Positions 1-12,294 are shown, counted from the stretch's first letter. The stretch: 64,000 bases of DNA from Diphasiastrum complanatum (GCA_029204225.1 CM055096.1:32240305-32304304), one strand, 5' to 3'. Program-made: numbers and translations. Notes: a model not told the origin generated them from the letters alone.

Positions 1-346
1 ATTTCAAAATTTGCACTTAACCCCAAATTTAAAAGACCAGGCCCTTTCACGTCATTCATGTGAAAGGCCCTTTCATTTGGAGGGCAAAGCATCTATTGTC
101 TAAGTTTGAATTAGATAAGGAATCTATGCTTTTTGTTGAAGGGGAGAGCAAGGGCCCACCGCTTACATCCCAATACTCCAGAGGCCAAGGTGCTCCCCTG
201 GTATGCTGAGTTACCCCAGGTTGGCACCTTTCAATGCCACCTAAAAGCAACTCACCCCGGAAGGCCTCTTGGAGTGGCTCCACCAATCAAAGTAAACGAT
301 TTGGGACTTTTGGACTTACCTTCCACCCTTCCACTCCATGAAGAGG

Positions 347-350
<4 letters not shown>

Positions 351-380
<30 letters not shown>
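351..380. repeat. (GA)15 microsatellite
   Basis: Uninterrupted GA dinucleotide tract of 30 bp directly preceding the 80-bp tandem duplication. Confidence 0.95.
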
Positions 381-383
<3 letters not shown>

Positions 384-541
384 TGTGGCCACATGAACCT
401 CTCAAAAGTTGCTGCGTTTCTCTCATTTGGTGGTCACTGTGGGTTATTTTGATTTTTTAATGGTGAGGCCACATGAACCTCTCAAAAGTTGCTGTGTTTC
501 TCTCATTTGGTGTATTCACAGTGGGTTATTTTGATTTTTAA
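381..541. repeat. Two-copy tandem repeat, unit about 80 bp
   Basis: Units 381-460 and 461-541 both begin with TGGTG(T/A)GGCCACATG and end with a GGTTATTTTGATTTTT stretch. They differ by a few substitutions and small indels. This is a simple recent local duplication with no coding potential seen. Confidence 0.9.
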
Positions 542-1158
542 TGCTAGTTGCTAGCCACAGCTTTTATGCAAAATGCACCTGGATGTAAAAGATTCTGCAG
601 TATAAAAAATAATAAATAAACCTCTTTGGCTTTTTGCAAAGCAATGCCAAAAAAGGTTCAAATGGGAACTTAGGGGGCTCTTTCCATGTGGCCAGTTCTC
701 ACCTAGGTGCATCGTCACCATTTCTTGGCTGATCGGGTTCACCCGTTCTCTCCAACACCTAATTTCTAAGTTTTGTGTGCTCACCCGTGCGTAATATCAT
801 TTTTCACATTTTAACAAAGAGAACGGATGCTCCTTAGGAGGTGCAGTCCATGCAATTCTTTTCACGTGCACCTTCCGATTCCCAAAGGTGCATGTAAATT
901 TTTTACCAACTTTACACATGTTCCGCCCAAAAGCTAGAGTAAAAAAATTTTGCACCAAAAAAAGTTAAAATCTTACGACAGGGAACCCTTTCTCAGGTCC
1001 TTCCTGGGGAGAAAGCCCTTGGAAGGGGAGAAGGCTTATATAATAATTCTGACTGAGGTTTATGCATATGTCTGATTTCTTTTAAATAGTAGTGAGTAGC
1101 TTATGCTACTTTTTAAAATATAATCACACCTTACAGATTGTAAGGTCTCAGAATTTTA

Positions 1159-1465
1159 TCCTGAAGTTTTGCCTGAAACAGAATTTGATACTCGATTCTT
1201 CAGAAAGATCTCCTAAAGTATTCTACACGGATTATAGGAGATTTTCATGATCATTGACAAACTACCGATGGATTGTATACAGTGGTTCTCCAACCAATTT
1301 AGCCTTAAATTTTCAGGCACACAATTTCAGCAAGTCAGGCCTGACGTTTTGCCTCAAAACAGAATTTGATATTTCAGTAAGATCTCCTAAAGCAAACTAC
1401 ATGGATTACAGGAGATGTTTATGAAGATCATTGACAAATTACCAATGGACTGCAGGCACTGGTTG
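1159..1465. repeat. Imperfect direct duplication, about 130-bp units
   Basis: Segments 1159-1289 and 1338-1465 share an ordered series of blocks: GTTTTGCCT, CAGAATTTGATA, AGATCTCCTAAAG, GGATTA(T/C)AGGAGAT, GATCATTGACAAA and ACC(G/A)ATGGA. They lie about 180 bp apart and are clearly older than the 381-541 duplication. Confidence 0.8.
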
Positions 1466-1693
1466 GTTCAGGTCAACCGATATGTCAGAATAGTTTGACT
1501 GGGTTAACTCATACTGCGAAATCAACTTAAGATTATAGAGCATCAACTGGTATATAAAGATGCAGATGTCAAAAAGTTGTTGAAAAAAGAGTGAAAATTT
1601 GACAATAGCACAAAAATGTGGTTAGAGAAAAATACACTCCACCAAGATCCACTCAAAGAAGATACTTCAAAATAGACCCATCACCAAACTTAC

Positions 1694-3033
1694 ATTGCTA
1701 ACTCCTGAGGATCCCTGATCATAAACAGGATATTCATTCGCCAGATTTAGCTGCAAAATCTCTAACTCAGCTTCAAGTTCTGCTTCCAACTCTGCAATCT
1801 CACCAACTTGTTCTGCTGCATCAACTGTCACAATGCTTCGAAAAGGCCTACCATCTCCATTTAATCTTGCTGTATGCAAGTCTTCAGCAGCTGGAGTACA
1901 GTCAGAACTAGCATCAGTGTTCTTTGGAGCAAAATCTTCATGTAGCTGTTGTGAATGCAGATATTCCGTTGCACAGATGACATTCAAGCAGCTACCTTTG
2001 CCATCCATAAAGCTCTTATTTCTGAGCTGTTGTCTCAAATCATGTACCATAACTTCAGCCTCTTTCAATTTCTTGCTGAGGCTTTCAACTTCGCTTCTGT
2101 TAGAATCAAGTGCATACTTGACACCTACTCCTACTCCAAAGCTGAACAGCAAAGCCTCAAAAACTGACCCAGATGCCCCTGCAATCAGAACCAAGATCAT
2201 TGGCATCCCTGAAAATGAAATACGTGCATCCCAATTACATTATAAGGACCTTACAAAAAATCTCCAAAATGATCACCTTGAGCGGGATGTTGGCTGCATG
2301 TCAGATTGGAAAGTATTGAGCTTGGCCGAGACAATGCTTTTCTTTTCTTATTCGAGTCCTTAACCAGCTTTATCTTCCCTTCCGTAGCTTTACGATGCCT
2401 ACTTTTTTTCAAGATTTTGATTCCCACATCCTTGACATCTTGATACAAAATTCCCTTTTTCACTAGTGGAATGACTGAATATTCCTCATTATCTGATTCA
2501 ACAGATTCTCCATTTTTCACAAGACCCTTTTCAGCAGCGAAAGTAAAAAGCTGTGAACTTGAAAAAACATTTCTACCAGGGCAGGACATGTGCTCATTAC
2601 GTTGATGCAAAGGCATCTCATCATGATCTTTTGCTGCAAACGGAGAGAAAACAAGAGAGCTAGAAGCTGGTTGGACGTCTTGGTATCCAGTATCAACAAA
2701 TTGTGCTCTAAGGCAGCTCTCCAATGAAGATATGGGCTTAGGAGAAGTGTGCAAGCACCTTGTTCTACGTGGAAACCGTCGCCCTCGCCCCAGCTTGATC
2801 GGAGTCCTATTCTTTCGAATGGTATTCGATTTCAAGTTGTCCAATCCACCTAATGGTACTCCAAGCCAACGAGCATCAAAACCACTCAAGTTCTGCAAAT
2901 TATCTAAAACGCCACAAGTAAACTCTGAAAGAACTGCATCTTCATTTTCAGCACACACCTTTCTGTCATCAGCATCTTGTAACCACACTTCACTCGCAGC
3001 AGCAGACATGTTTCTTGATTTCAAGACAGCCAT
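1694..3033 (-). CDS. POLAR-like protein, 3'-incomplete in the window
   Basis: Two exons on the minus strand, 3033-2277 and 2208-1694, joined by a 68-bp GT-AG intron (2276-2209) that keeps the frame. Exon 1 encodes a polar, basic, low-complexity N-terminal half with GRGRRFPRRTR and a Lys-rich stretch. Exon 2 encodes a hydrophobic segment followed by FSFGVGVGVKYALDSN, a short coiled coil, and then the repeat ELEAELEAELEILQLNL. The Gly-rich segment plus coiled coil, and the ELEAELE(R/I)LQL box, are hallmarks I recall of plant POLAR and POLAR-like proteins, polarity factors of asymmetric division in the stomatal lineage. The visible part is about 424 residues. Exon 2 ends in GVSN at a gtaagt donor, just where family members continue into another conserved helix, so at least one exon lies outside the window. 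The start was chosen at the first ATG after a plausible acceptor (3049-3045). The family call is from memory. Confidence 0.68.
2209..2276 (-). other. Intron of the POLAR-like gene
   Basis: The minus strand reads CTCAAG then gtgatc at the donor and tttcattttcag then GGATGCC at the acceptor. Removing 68 bp joins a phase-1 codon, and both flanking open frames run into this intron. The size is typical of a short plant intron. Confidence 0.85.
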
Positions 3034-3044
3034 ACTTCAAGTGC

Positions 3045-4543
3045 CTGCTCTTTCAAAGCAGTAAAACAGACACAAGTTCGCCCTTTCTCAAAAATAGTGA
3101 AATAGTTAAGTTTAACACACAGCTAACTTGCTTCCCAGAATGTGATACTGATCCTTATAGAACATGGTTTTACAATCTAACAGTCCCTTTGCTGCTACAG
3201 GTCTATTGCTACAACCGACCAAAGACAAATCACCTTGAATATACCTTCCTTTGTAAAGGAAAGCAGAATCAGAATTTCTAGACTTTTTTTTCCAACATCT
3301 ACAACAAGATAGACCGGCCATCTTCATAGCAGCTTGAATGAAAAATCTGGAAAGCTCTCGAAGGATGTGTACTTGCTTGAGTGGAGTGCGAGTGCCTAGA
3401 AGAGCAAGAAAAATTCTTTGAATGTAGGTAAATCTTTCTATTGCGGCAATCACATCCGGGCACTCGGTATGGACTGTTAACCATAGCGCGTCAAATTTTG
3501 CCTGTCTTTCATAATAGCAAGACAATTTCATTACATGGACAAACAGCGAAACAATCAAAGATGTCGCTATCTCCCTTGATGTTGATCCTTTCTGTATCAT
3601 GTCTACATTTTTCTAGGTGTGGAGCTGCTTCCATGAGGTATTCTGCTAACTGCTGAGGAAAGCGAGTAGTACACCGACCACGCGTTCTCTGTTTCTGAGA
3701 GTCTTTTCAGAAGCATTGAAATCTTACAGAGTTCAAGAAGCTGCTATTGTGTGTCGCACTGTCCTAAAAAGCAGGAGTCCAAGGAGTTTGGAGACTTGTC
3801 GGTCGTACTACAGAATTAAAAAAGGCTTTGATCGAAGTTTTTTTTGTCAGCTACTTGTAACATGTGCTGACCTGCAGGTAGCAGCAAGTTGCAACAGACA
3901 GATGTTTAGGGATGTAAATGTTATTTCCTCTTTGAAAAAACTGAGCGTAAATGTTTCGCGGTTTTAACATATCAACAGTTTTCTTGGCAAGAGGGCGGAT
4001 ATTCACTATATAATGTGAGACGACGGAATGCAATAAATGGAAACATGAATACCATGGGAAAATGCGAACAGATTGAGGCATCCAATTCAAGATGTCAGCG
4101 GAACCAGATTACACACGTAAAGTTGCATTAAACACAAAAGGAAGATCCTAGGGCAATAATGACAACAATCATAGGTATGTAAAACAGTAGAAACCATCAA
4201 TAATAATGGCTGGTAAATTACTGCAAATATACGCAAATCTGAGCAGAAAATTCTACGACCAAAGAAAGCAGAAAAAGAATTGTATCTATCATTCATGTAG
4301 TAGAGAATAATAGCACTGGGAAAACGACAAGCAAGAACCTCACAAAATCTTGCACTTAAGATTTACCAGCAATCCTTGATCGGGAGTCAAGGCTGCTTAT
4401 TAAGCTAAAACTGGAAGATGAAACCCCCTCACATCATAAGATGAAGACATTGAAGTTGAGAACTCAAATCCTTGCACGCACGATAATGAATGACAAATTA
4501 CCGAACAAAATGCAGCAAAACTTGAGAATTATAACAAACTTAC
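3045..4543 (-). other. Probable 5'-leader intron of the POLAR-like gene
   Basis: A consensus gtaagt donor lies on the minus strand at 4543, downstream of a TATA-like box and a GA-rich leader. A pyrimidine-rich acceptor lies just before the ATG at 3033. Splicing between them would give a 5'-UTR intron of about 1.5 kb. A 162-codon open frame (3600-3112) lies inside it; I do not recognise it. It could be an alternative 5' exon or chance. Confidence 0.45.
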
Positions 4544-4641
4544 GAGCATCAGAGGGATTATGCAGAATTAAGATCCAGAGACAAGCAAATCTAGCGATGC
4601 CGCTGCCTCCTCCCTGCCTTCTCCCCTTCCTCTCCCTCTCC

Positions 4642-4687
<46 letters not shown>

Positions 4688-4868
4688 GCAGATCCAAGAA
4701 CAAAGGATTCACAATTTTGCATTACTCTTTATTGAGCTCAACGACCATATCTGAAGGGACTTACAGGCACGGGATATTCCACGCACGACCACTTGAATCT
4801 CCGCCACGTGTCGGACTGCCACTTGGACTGTTTTCAATCTTCGATTACTAAACGTGGCACAATCTGAA
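4544..4868 (-). other. Predicted non-coding first exon (GA-rich 5' leader)
   Basis: On the minus strand this segment lies about 30 bp below a TATAAA (4904-4899). It contains a GA-rich tract, the complement of the CT tract at about 4610-4688, as is common in plant 5' UTRs. It ends in GATGCTC followed by gtaagt. The transcription start at about 4868 is inferred from TATA spacing only. Confidence 0.45.
4610..4688. repeat. Imperfect CT-rich microsatellite
   Basis: CT dinucleotides interrupted by CC and CG steps. On the minus strand it is a GA tract within the predicted leader of the POLAR-like gene. Confidence 0.9.
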
Positions 4869-5300
4869 CGGTGATGATAAAATCCAACGGTGGCCAGATT
4901 TATATCAGTTTCTGCCATAAATATACGAGGGACCATATCCATGACCCATCGAAGAACCTAATCCTCCTTTTCCTTTCCCTTTTCTTCCAGCTCTGCTGGG
5001 GCTTAATCACACTAAGTACTATACACTCCACCGCAGGGATATCTGCCACGTGGTATATGCCACTTGGCCTCTTGTCGATGGTTAGTTTAAAAAGCACGTG
5101 GCAATGTCTGAACGTTGTATCCGAATCCAACGGTGGACCGCTGGAGATTATGGCGTGCAATTGACATAGAAGCTTCTCCTATGACGCGTCTACGAGCCGG
5201 CCGGCCGGCGATAGTAGTTGGGCGGTCACTCAACGGTCGGAAGACGTGACTGGCTCGGGGCGGATGGAAGACCGAGTCACGTCCCATATTCCAAGTCGAA
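4777..5300 (-). promoter_or_regulatory. Promoter region with G-boxes and a duplicated module
   Basis: The region contains several ACGTG cores: GCCACGTGTC near 4802, AACGTGGCA near 4852, GCCACGTGG near 5045, GCACGTGGC near 5093 and ACACGTGTCAC near 5300. A module of about 120 bp occurs twice (about 4777-4900 and 5017-5141). Both copies contain a CACGTG core, a GCCACTTGG block, then ACGTGGCA, a TCTGAACG block and ATCCAACGGTGG. A TATAAA lies at 4904-4899 on the minus strand. G-box pairs of this kind are typical of bZIP/bHLH-controlled promoters. A divergent plus-strand promoter is equally possible. Confidence 0.5.
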
Positions 5301-5930
5301 CACGTGTCACGCATCCGTCGATGAGCTACATCTCCCGTCTACCAACGGCCAATTGCGGGTCCCAGGTCCCGGTTCTCCAGGCGGCGCCCACATGGACCAG
5401 CGAGACACCCGCTAAAAGTTATTTATGTCTTTATGTTTTGTGTGCAATTTTTAATTATATGTATTTCAAAAACCAAGGAGAGAAGAGCACAAGAAAAAGA
5501 CAACAATTATCCCATAAGTATTTCTAAAAGCATGTCAGAACTCATGAGTACATATAGATTCTGAAATCGTCCATTTCTAAGAATTGTGCCTAAAGAGTCA
5601 CAATTACAATAAGATGGCTTTCCAAAAAAGCCAAAATCAATTAGATTTGTTTTTTTATGAGTTCAACACGTTGTTGACACGTGGGCAATTCATATATCCC
5701 ATAAGCAAATGAACATCTATCCACAAAGATAGATAAATCCCCTCCTCATCTCAATAGTTGTCTTTGTTACATAATTTAGAAACCTCAAGCTCCAAGTTTT
5801 TTTCTTCCATGTTTTGATTTTTACCAAGGAAAAGTCTGATTCAATGGTATTTTTCGTTCAATTTTGATGGGGCATAAGTTATCAATTTATAATAAAGACT
5901 ATTTTTATTAATTAAATTGTTGGAAAAAAA
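5301..5930. other. Intergenic, no gene seen
   Basis: The first 100 bp are GC-rich and continue the promoter-like block. The remainder is AT-rich and has no sustained open frame with recognisable protein similarity. Confidence 0.5.
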
Positions 5931-5940
5931 AACTCCGAGG

Positions 5941-6150
5941 TTCTGAGTGTTTCATTTTTTGTTTAAAAAAAATTCAGAACCTCCCGCCGTGGCGGGAGGT
6001 CCTAAGTGTTTCATTTTTTGTTTAAAAAAATTCAGAACCTCCCGTCGTGGCGGGAGGTTCTGAGTATTTCATTTTTTGTTTAAAAAAATTCGGCGGGAGG
6101 TTCTGAGTATTTTATTTTTTGATGAAAAATATTCAAAACTTCCTGCTAGA
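5941..6150. repeat. Tandem hairpin-forming repeats (about 59-bp unit)
   Basis: Four diverging units run in series, each with TTTCATTTTTTGTTTAAAAAAA followed (in the first two) by the near-perfect palindrome AACCTCCCGCCGTGGCGGGAGGT or its variant. Units 3 and 4 have lost half of the palindrome. A further palindrome copy (CTCTCGCCGCGGCGGGAGGT) lies at about 6470-6488, roughly 300 bp away. Confidence 0.85.
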
Positions 6151-6530
6151 ATCGCATGAACTACGGTTGTGGTTATTTGCGGTTCAATGACCCGTTGGTC
6201 GTCGCAAGTTTGAACTTGCGGTTTTGTAGGTTTCCGTCTTAGGCTTGCGGTTTTGTAGATTTGGAAGGTTATGAACCGCATGCTGGCCCTTTGCGGTGTA
6301 GTTGCTGTTTTGTTGAAATGCAGTTTCTGGCTTAGGTAGATTCTTTTGCACAAAAATTAGAAGTATCTGATACCTCTGATCAAACATTTTTAGAACGGGA
6401 GGCTATAAAGCATCTGATACATATATAAAAAATATATATATACATATATAATTAAAAAAATTCAAAACCTCTCGCCGCGGCGGGAGGTTCTGAGGCCACG
6501 TTTCTTAAATTATTATATATGTATATATGT

Positions 6531-6624
6531 GTATATGTGTGTGTGTGTGTGATATATATGCATATACCACATATATATAATTGTATATGTAACAAAAGAT
6601 ATATGATTAAATGATATCTATCTA

Positions 6625-6665
<41 letters not shown>

Positions 6666-6897
6666 TGCCCACAATAGAGCTGCAAAGGATCGCAACAAGG
6701 CCGCATAAAATCGCAATATGGAAGTAGAAGACCGCAATATGGTCGTAATAAATTGAATAAGGCCACATTCCTTACCCTTGCGAGTGCGTATTGTCCTTTT
6801 TAACTTAAACTCGGCTTAGAGGCCTAAACCATAGAGGGTTTATATACTATATACTATATATTATGCATTATATCTATATAAATATAATATATAAAAA

Positions 6898-6951
<54 letters not shown>

Positions 6952-6966
6952 CATATATATATACAT
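6531..6966. repeat. Cluster of TG, TA and CA microsatellites
   Basis: A (TG)n tract lies at about 6531-6551, TATC/(TA)n at 6616-6661, (CA)n at 6906-6940, followed by TA/CATA tracts to 6966. The intervening sequence is AT-rich and contains CGCAA-type words that recur to 7670. Confidence 0.9.
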
Positions 6967-7670
6967 ACACTAGTTGTGAGTGCCCGTCATTGACGAGCAA
7001 TGGCGGCCGATCTAGGTGACGGCCGATGATTTGGAAATTCAGTATGTCATTGACAGACGATAAATTTTTGATCTAGGTGGCGGTCGATGATCTAGTGAAA
7101 TGCGTGGCCTAAAGGACCACAAATGGCCTAAATGCGGTCCTTATGCGTCCTAAATATGGTCATTGTGGTAAGGTTGTGGTTCGTTTCCTTCATTCAAACC
7201 GTATGTAGCCGTAGGCGAGACCCTTGTAGTGCAGTTTGCGGTTCGTACACTTCGTTCAAAATGTAAGCAAGACTTTATGGTGCAGTTGAGGTTCGTTCAC
7301 TTCGTTCAAAGCATAGGCAAGACTTTACGTTGAGCCTTTGTATATGACCGCAATCGTTGACTTTGCGGTCCTTTACGGTGAAAATGCGATGAAATGCGAT
7401 CCTATGTAGTCAAAATGGGGTCTATTGTAGTGAAATGCGTGGGCTAAGGGACCACAAATGGCCTAAATTTGGTCCCTATGTGGCCTAAATGCAAAGGAGA
7501 GGAGGCTTGAAGGGAGGGGCTTCATAAAACCACAAACGACCTCCTTTGCAGTTGTTTGGGACCGCATACGACCACATAGGACCACAAAGGAGGGGAGGGC
7601 TGAAGGGAGGGGTTGCATAGGACCAGAAAAGGACCGCAAACGACTGCAAACGACCTACAAGAGACTTGAA
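6967..7670. repeat. Internally repetitive non-coding block
   Basis: Several words recur. AAATGCGTGG(C/G)CTAA with GGACCACAAATGGCCTAAAT occurs at about 7101 and 7433. The phrase TTCGTTCACTTCGTTCAAA recurs around 7250-7310. GGGAGGGGCTTCATA and GGGAGGGGTTGCATA occur near 7515 and 7602. No long open frame is present. It looks like the non-coding part of a repeat element; I cannot name the family. Confidence 0.6.
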
Positions 7671-7679
7671 TTATGGCTC

Positions 7680-8648
7680 TTCAGCAACAGTATCGATCTG
7701 ATAAAAGAAGACAAACAATGCTATTTTCAGAATTTGACATGACCGATCTGGGCGAAGCTCATTTGTGCCTTGGTATTCAAATCCACAGAGACAGAAAATA
7801 GAAGTTGGTCTACATTACTCAACAGAAGTACATCTACAATATATTAGTCAGATATAATCTGATTAATTGCAAGTTAGCTCTCTGGAACCAAGTCTCAAAT
7901 TGTCAAAGGACCAACGTCCTCAAACAATTCATGAGAAACAGCAGATGCGTGAGTATCCTTACCATTCTATTATAGGATCTCTTATGTATGCAATGATATG
8001 TACCAGGCCAGACATAGCTTTTTTAGTCAGTTCTCTCAGTCAGTTTATGACCAACCCTGGTGTAACACATTGGAAGGCTCTTATCAGAGTCATGAGATAT
8101 CTTCGAGCTACTATGGACTTTTGCATTAGTTATGAAGCAGTCGGGAATGACAAACTCAATTTACTCAGTGGCTACACAGATGCAAGTTGGACAGGAGATG
8201 TAGACACTCGTAAACCACCTATGGATTTACATTCTTTCTCAACAATGGTCCTATTTCCTGGAACAGTCGCAAACAATCTTCGATAGCTCTATCTTCCACT
8301 GAATTAGAGTATATCGCAGCCTCTCAAGCTACAAAGAAAGTAGTTTGGTTGAGAAACTTACTCTCAGATATCGATTTGAATCAATATGCTCTAACGTTAT
8401 TATTTTGTGATAATCAAAGTGCCATTGTCTTATCAACCAACCCTAGATTTCATTCTAGGAGTAAGCAAATTGAACTTAAGCATCACTATGTCAGAAGCAA
8501 AGTTCTCAACGAAGAGGTCAAATTGCATTACTGTAGAACGCAAGATATGACAACATATATTTTTACCAAAGCATTAAGCTTGAAAGCACATAGAAGGTTT
8601 TGTGTTGAACTAAGTTTGAAGGTCAAGGCATTCAAGGAGTCAAATTAA
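7680..8648 (+). pseudogene. Ty1/copia RT (3' part) - RNase H fragment
   Basis: The piece begins inside the copia reverse transcriptase (FDMTDLGEAHLCLGIQI) and runs through the connection domain (YHSIIGSLMYAMICTRPDIA) into RNase H (YTDASWTGD, ALSSTE near 8300, FCDNQSA, FTKAL). An in-frame TAG follows HRDRK near 7800, and the frame shifts near 8240-8290, so it cannot encode a protein. Gag, protease, integrase and the RT catalytic core are missing. It is followed at once by a purine tract and an LTR. Confidence 0.9.
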
Positions 8649-8655
8649 GGAGGAG

Positions 8656-9535
8656 TGTTGGATTATTCTCCTTCTTACTTATTCTCCTTCGATAGTCAAC
8701 AATCGACACTATTGACTCGACACTCTTTGGAAGACGTTCGATCATAACGGCCACAACTCATGTCTCAAGGACTATCCTTACTACTTCGAGACTTCATGCT
8801 CGCTTCACTGTACGGACTATTGGATTATTCTCATTCTTACTAATCGACTAATCGGTTTTAATCCTCATCCAATGTTTATTCAACTTAGTAGATTTTTTCA
8901 TGTTTTCTCAGTCTGCAGAATTACAAGTATTTTTACAATCTGCAGAAATACACGAAGTTTGACAACAATGTCGAGTTTTTCCTCTCTCTACAAAACCCGA
9001 TAGTTTTGCCATTTAGCGACAGTCAACCGACACTGACAGTGTCAACTTTTTTGCGCATTTTGGGTTTTCTCTCACTTCAATTTTTTGTAAAATGCCAAAT
9101 GCCCTAAAAGTCAAGGAAATGACTTTAGCGAAGGACTCGCGTTTTTCGCATTTTCCACCAATGGCAATTTATGTTCATTTCTGCAGAGTGACAGTTATGT
9201 TCATTTATGCAGACAAACTATTTATGGCAATTTTGTCGCCGCCTATGAGTAATCAATTTATGAGAAAAAATCGGATGAATGCCAACGAGCTCCAACCAAC
9301 TGGCAATCGCATTTGACGACCTAACTACTTGGTAAAAATCAGCTGTTCATACATCTCATTATAACAACAAAAACAACAAAAACAAGTAACATGTTGTGAA
9401 TCGTGAAGGAGTTGAGTGTTATTACATGACACTTCCTGCACTCTTATCAAGCAGATCGTTCACAACCATAAAGTATTGTAGTTAGCTCTCTATCAAGCTT
9501 TCAAGCTTGAACTCTCTTGAGCATATCAACTGTGT
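8656..9535 (+). mobile_element. 3' LTR of the copia fragment, 3' boundary uncertain
   Basis: The LTR starts TGTTGGATTATTCTCC directly after the purine tract AAGGAGGAG. The start sequence is repeated near 8818, suggesting an internal duplication of about 160 bp. From 8818 onward it is collinear with the reverse complement of 60372-61168: shared blocks include TTACTAATCGACTAATCG, AAAATGCCAAATGCC, TCTGCAGA and CTTGAGCAT-like words. It appears truncated at about 9535, where an unrelated gag relic begins. Confidence 0.75.
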
Positions 9536-9539
9536 TCCC

Positions 9540-10190
9540 ATCTTGTCTGCATCTCACGCAAGTCTTCTTTTCTCCACCTTGTTGTTTCGACCTCCCTTTG
9601 TTCTTCCAGTTGCCTTTGCTAGTCCCCTCTGCTTGTTGATCATGATCTTGCCTTTGATTCGACTCCCTCTTAGGCTTGGTTTCTTGGATTTTTCTTTGTT
9701 GTCGTAGAGGGCTTGGTCAGAACCATCCTTGTGATCAAGGTGTTCTCTAGCCTCGACTTCCTCTCGAATCTCAACAATTACCTTTTCGAGGGTCATTGTA
9801 GAATCTTTTGCGAACATGGTTTTGGTTGTCTGGAAAGATCTGGGTAAGGCTCTCAACAGGTAAGTGAGTTGCTTCTCAGCTGACACTGCATTCTCTGTTC
9901 AAAGTTATATAGTGATAGAAATAGATCATTCATCTTCCTTACGAAGGAAGTGAGATCTTTGCCGTCCCACTGTAGGTTCGTCAACTGATCCTCCAACATC
10001 ATTATTTGACTTCTTGATTTTGTTTAAAATCTCGTGAGCAGTGTATCCCACATCTCCTTAGCTTTGGAGAGTGTAGCCAAGTCAAGTGTGAGACTATCTT
10101 CGATGGATGAAGATAGCAAGGCTATTGCCTTGTCATTTTTCTCCATCCACTCGTGTAATTTGTATTTGATCATCGTCTAGTCATCCTAAT
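9540..10190 (-). pseudogene. Copia-type gag relic
   Basis: Reading on the minus strand from about 10190, fragments include HEWMEKNDKAIALL, SLTLDLATLSKAKEMWDTL, then KQLTYLLRALPRSF and a Lys/Arg-rich tail ending near a degenerate CxxC. This is the layout of the UBN2-type Gag of plant copia elements. Stops and frame changes separate the pieces, and the zinc knuckle is incomplete. Confidence 0.8.
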
Positions 10191-10214
10191 AACACTCTGT
10201 CAGTTCTACTTATG

Positions 10215-11180
<966 letters not shown>

Positions 11181-11189
11181 GCATAGTAC

Positions 11190-12294
11190 AATACTTGATC
11201 AATATCCAAAACATCATCCATCTCAATAAGAGATTCCATCCTCACTTTCCACAATGAATAGTTACTTGAGGTAAGCCTATCATTGCTCTCCAACATGAAT
11301 CCACCACTTGTAGCCACATTGCATTGACAAAATCACAAAAAATTGAATATCTCAATTGCTACATGCAATTTCTAAAAACTTGATATATCATCTTGTAGCC
11401 TCCAATGAGACCTTCCTAATGCACCAAAAATTGGCTACTTCTAGTAAAACAAAAGTGAAATCAGAATTGATCAAGTATATAAACCTATATTGAGTTTTGA
11501 CCTACAAAAGATAAATTCTACACATGCAAAAATGTTGATTTTTGAGTAGAAATCAATCTAGCATGCTCTAGCATTGGTAACTCCTCTAAATCCTTGCTAA
11601 ATGTGGTTTATCCTTTCACAATCTGAAACACAATAGCTCTGATACCATGTGAAGGATTTCAGATAATTCAAGATCCAATTCATGTCCCTGATCTTTGGTT
11701 ACAAAAAGGAGCAAACCAACAATCCTACCAATGTAGAAAAATCAGCATCTACATACAAAATGAGATGCAAATTCTACAAGATACTGATCAAACATTAAAC
11801 AAAACATAAAATATAGTTGCTTTCTGTACAATTACAGTACCCTACTGTATTTCACACGTGTGGAACTAAAAATAGCAATAAATGATCATTCTACACGTAG
11901 AGTTGCAAGATAACATCATGAGAGTGCACCAATGAGTAGTAGAACCCAAAGAGAACCATGTATAATGATGAAATGAAAGAGAGCAGAGAGAATATGTGTC
12001 TCTCCATGAGTTACATCCTTTTATAATAGGTCCAAACCCTATTTGGCCATTTGGCTTTCCCTCCAAAATGTACACCACCCTACTATTTTTGGGTCTAAAT
12101 TCAATGTACCCGACATTCAAATTTGGATCTCTCTCAAACTCGACTACAAGTTTCTCACACTTTAAAGAGGTCTTTATTGAATGTATTTTAAACTAATATA
12201 ACTTCAAAAAGTTTATCTCTAATTCTGAAATGAGTTTTGGCCTCATATTGATAATTTACCAAAATATGACTAAACTAAATTGAAATCTCTCACA
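11190..12294 (-). mobile_element. 5' end of a copia element: LTR, PBS, leader, gag start
   Basis: The LTR spans 11648-12294, reading TGTGAGAGAT to CCTTCACA on the minus strand, with a TATAAAAGG inside. A perfect copia primer site, TGGTATCAGAGC, follows at 11647-11636. The leader (11635-11318) is closely related to 56830-57350 on the plus strand. The gag starts at ATG 11317 with GGFMLESNDRLTSSNYSLWK, and homology ends near 11190, where the copy is truncated. It belongs to the same family as the plus-strand gag at 57.35 kb. Confidence 0.85.

Larger units (their letters stand above)
1..1693 (-). other. Probable intron of the POLAR-like gene (no exon recognised)
   Basis: The last visible exon of the POLAR-like gene ends at a consensus gtaagt donor read on the minus strand at 1693. 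Families of this type normally carry a further conserved C-terminal region, and I found no exon encoding one between here and position 1. This stretch is therefore best read as intron running off the window. It contains a GA microsatellite, an 80-bp tandem duplication and a second imperfect duplication, listed separately. The short open frames within it (for example 133-396 and 551-784) show no recognisable protein. Confidence 0.45.

Noticed and set aside
133-396. 87-codon plus-strand frame ending in Arg-Glu repeats
   Set aside because: The tail is a translation of the GA microsatellite and the rest has no similarity; chance frame.
1833-2363. Plus-strand frame of 176 codons over the POLAR-like exons
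   Set aside because: Antisense shadow of the real minus-strand exons; it crosses the intron without regard to its borders.
3112-3600. 162-codon minus-strand frame upstream of the POLAR-like gene
   Set aside because: No recognisable domain, and it lies within the inferred leader intron. It is kept only as a note, since an alternative exon cannot be excluded.
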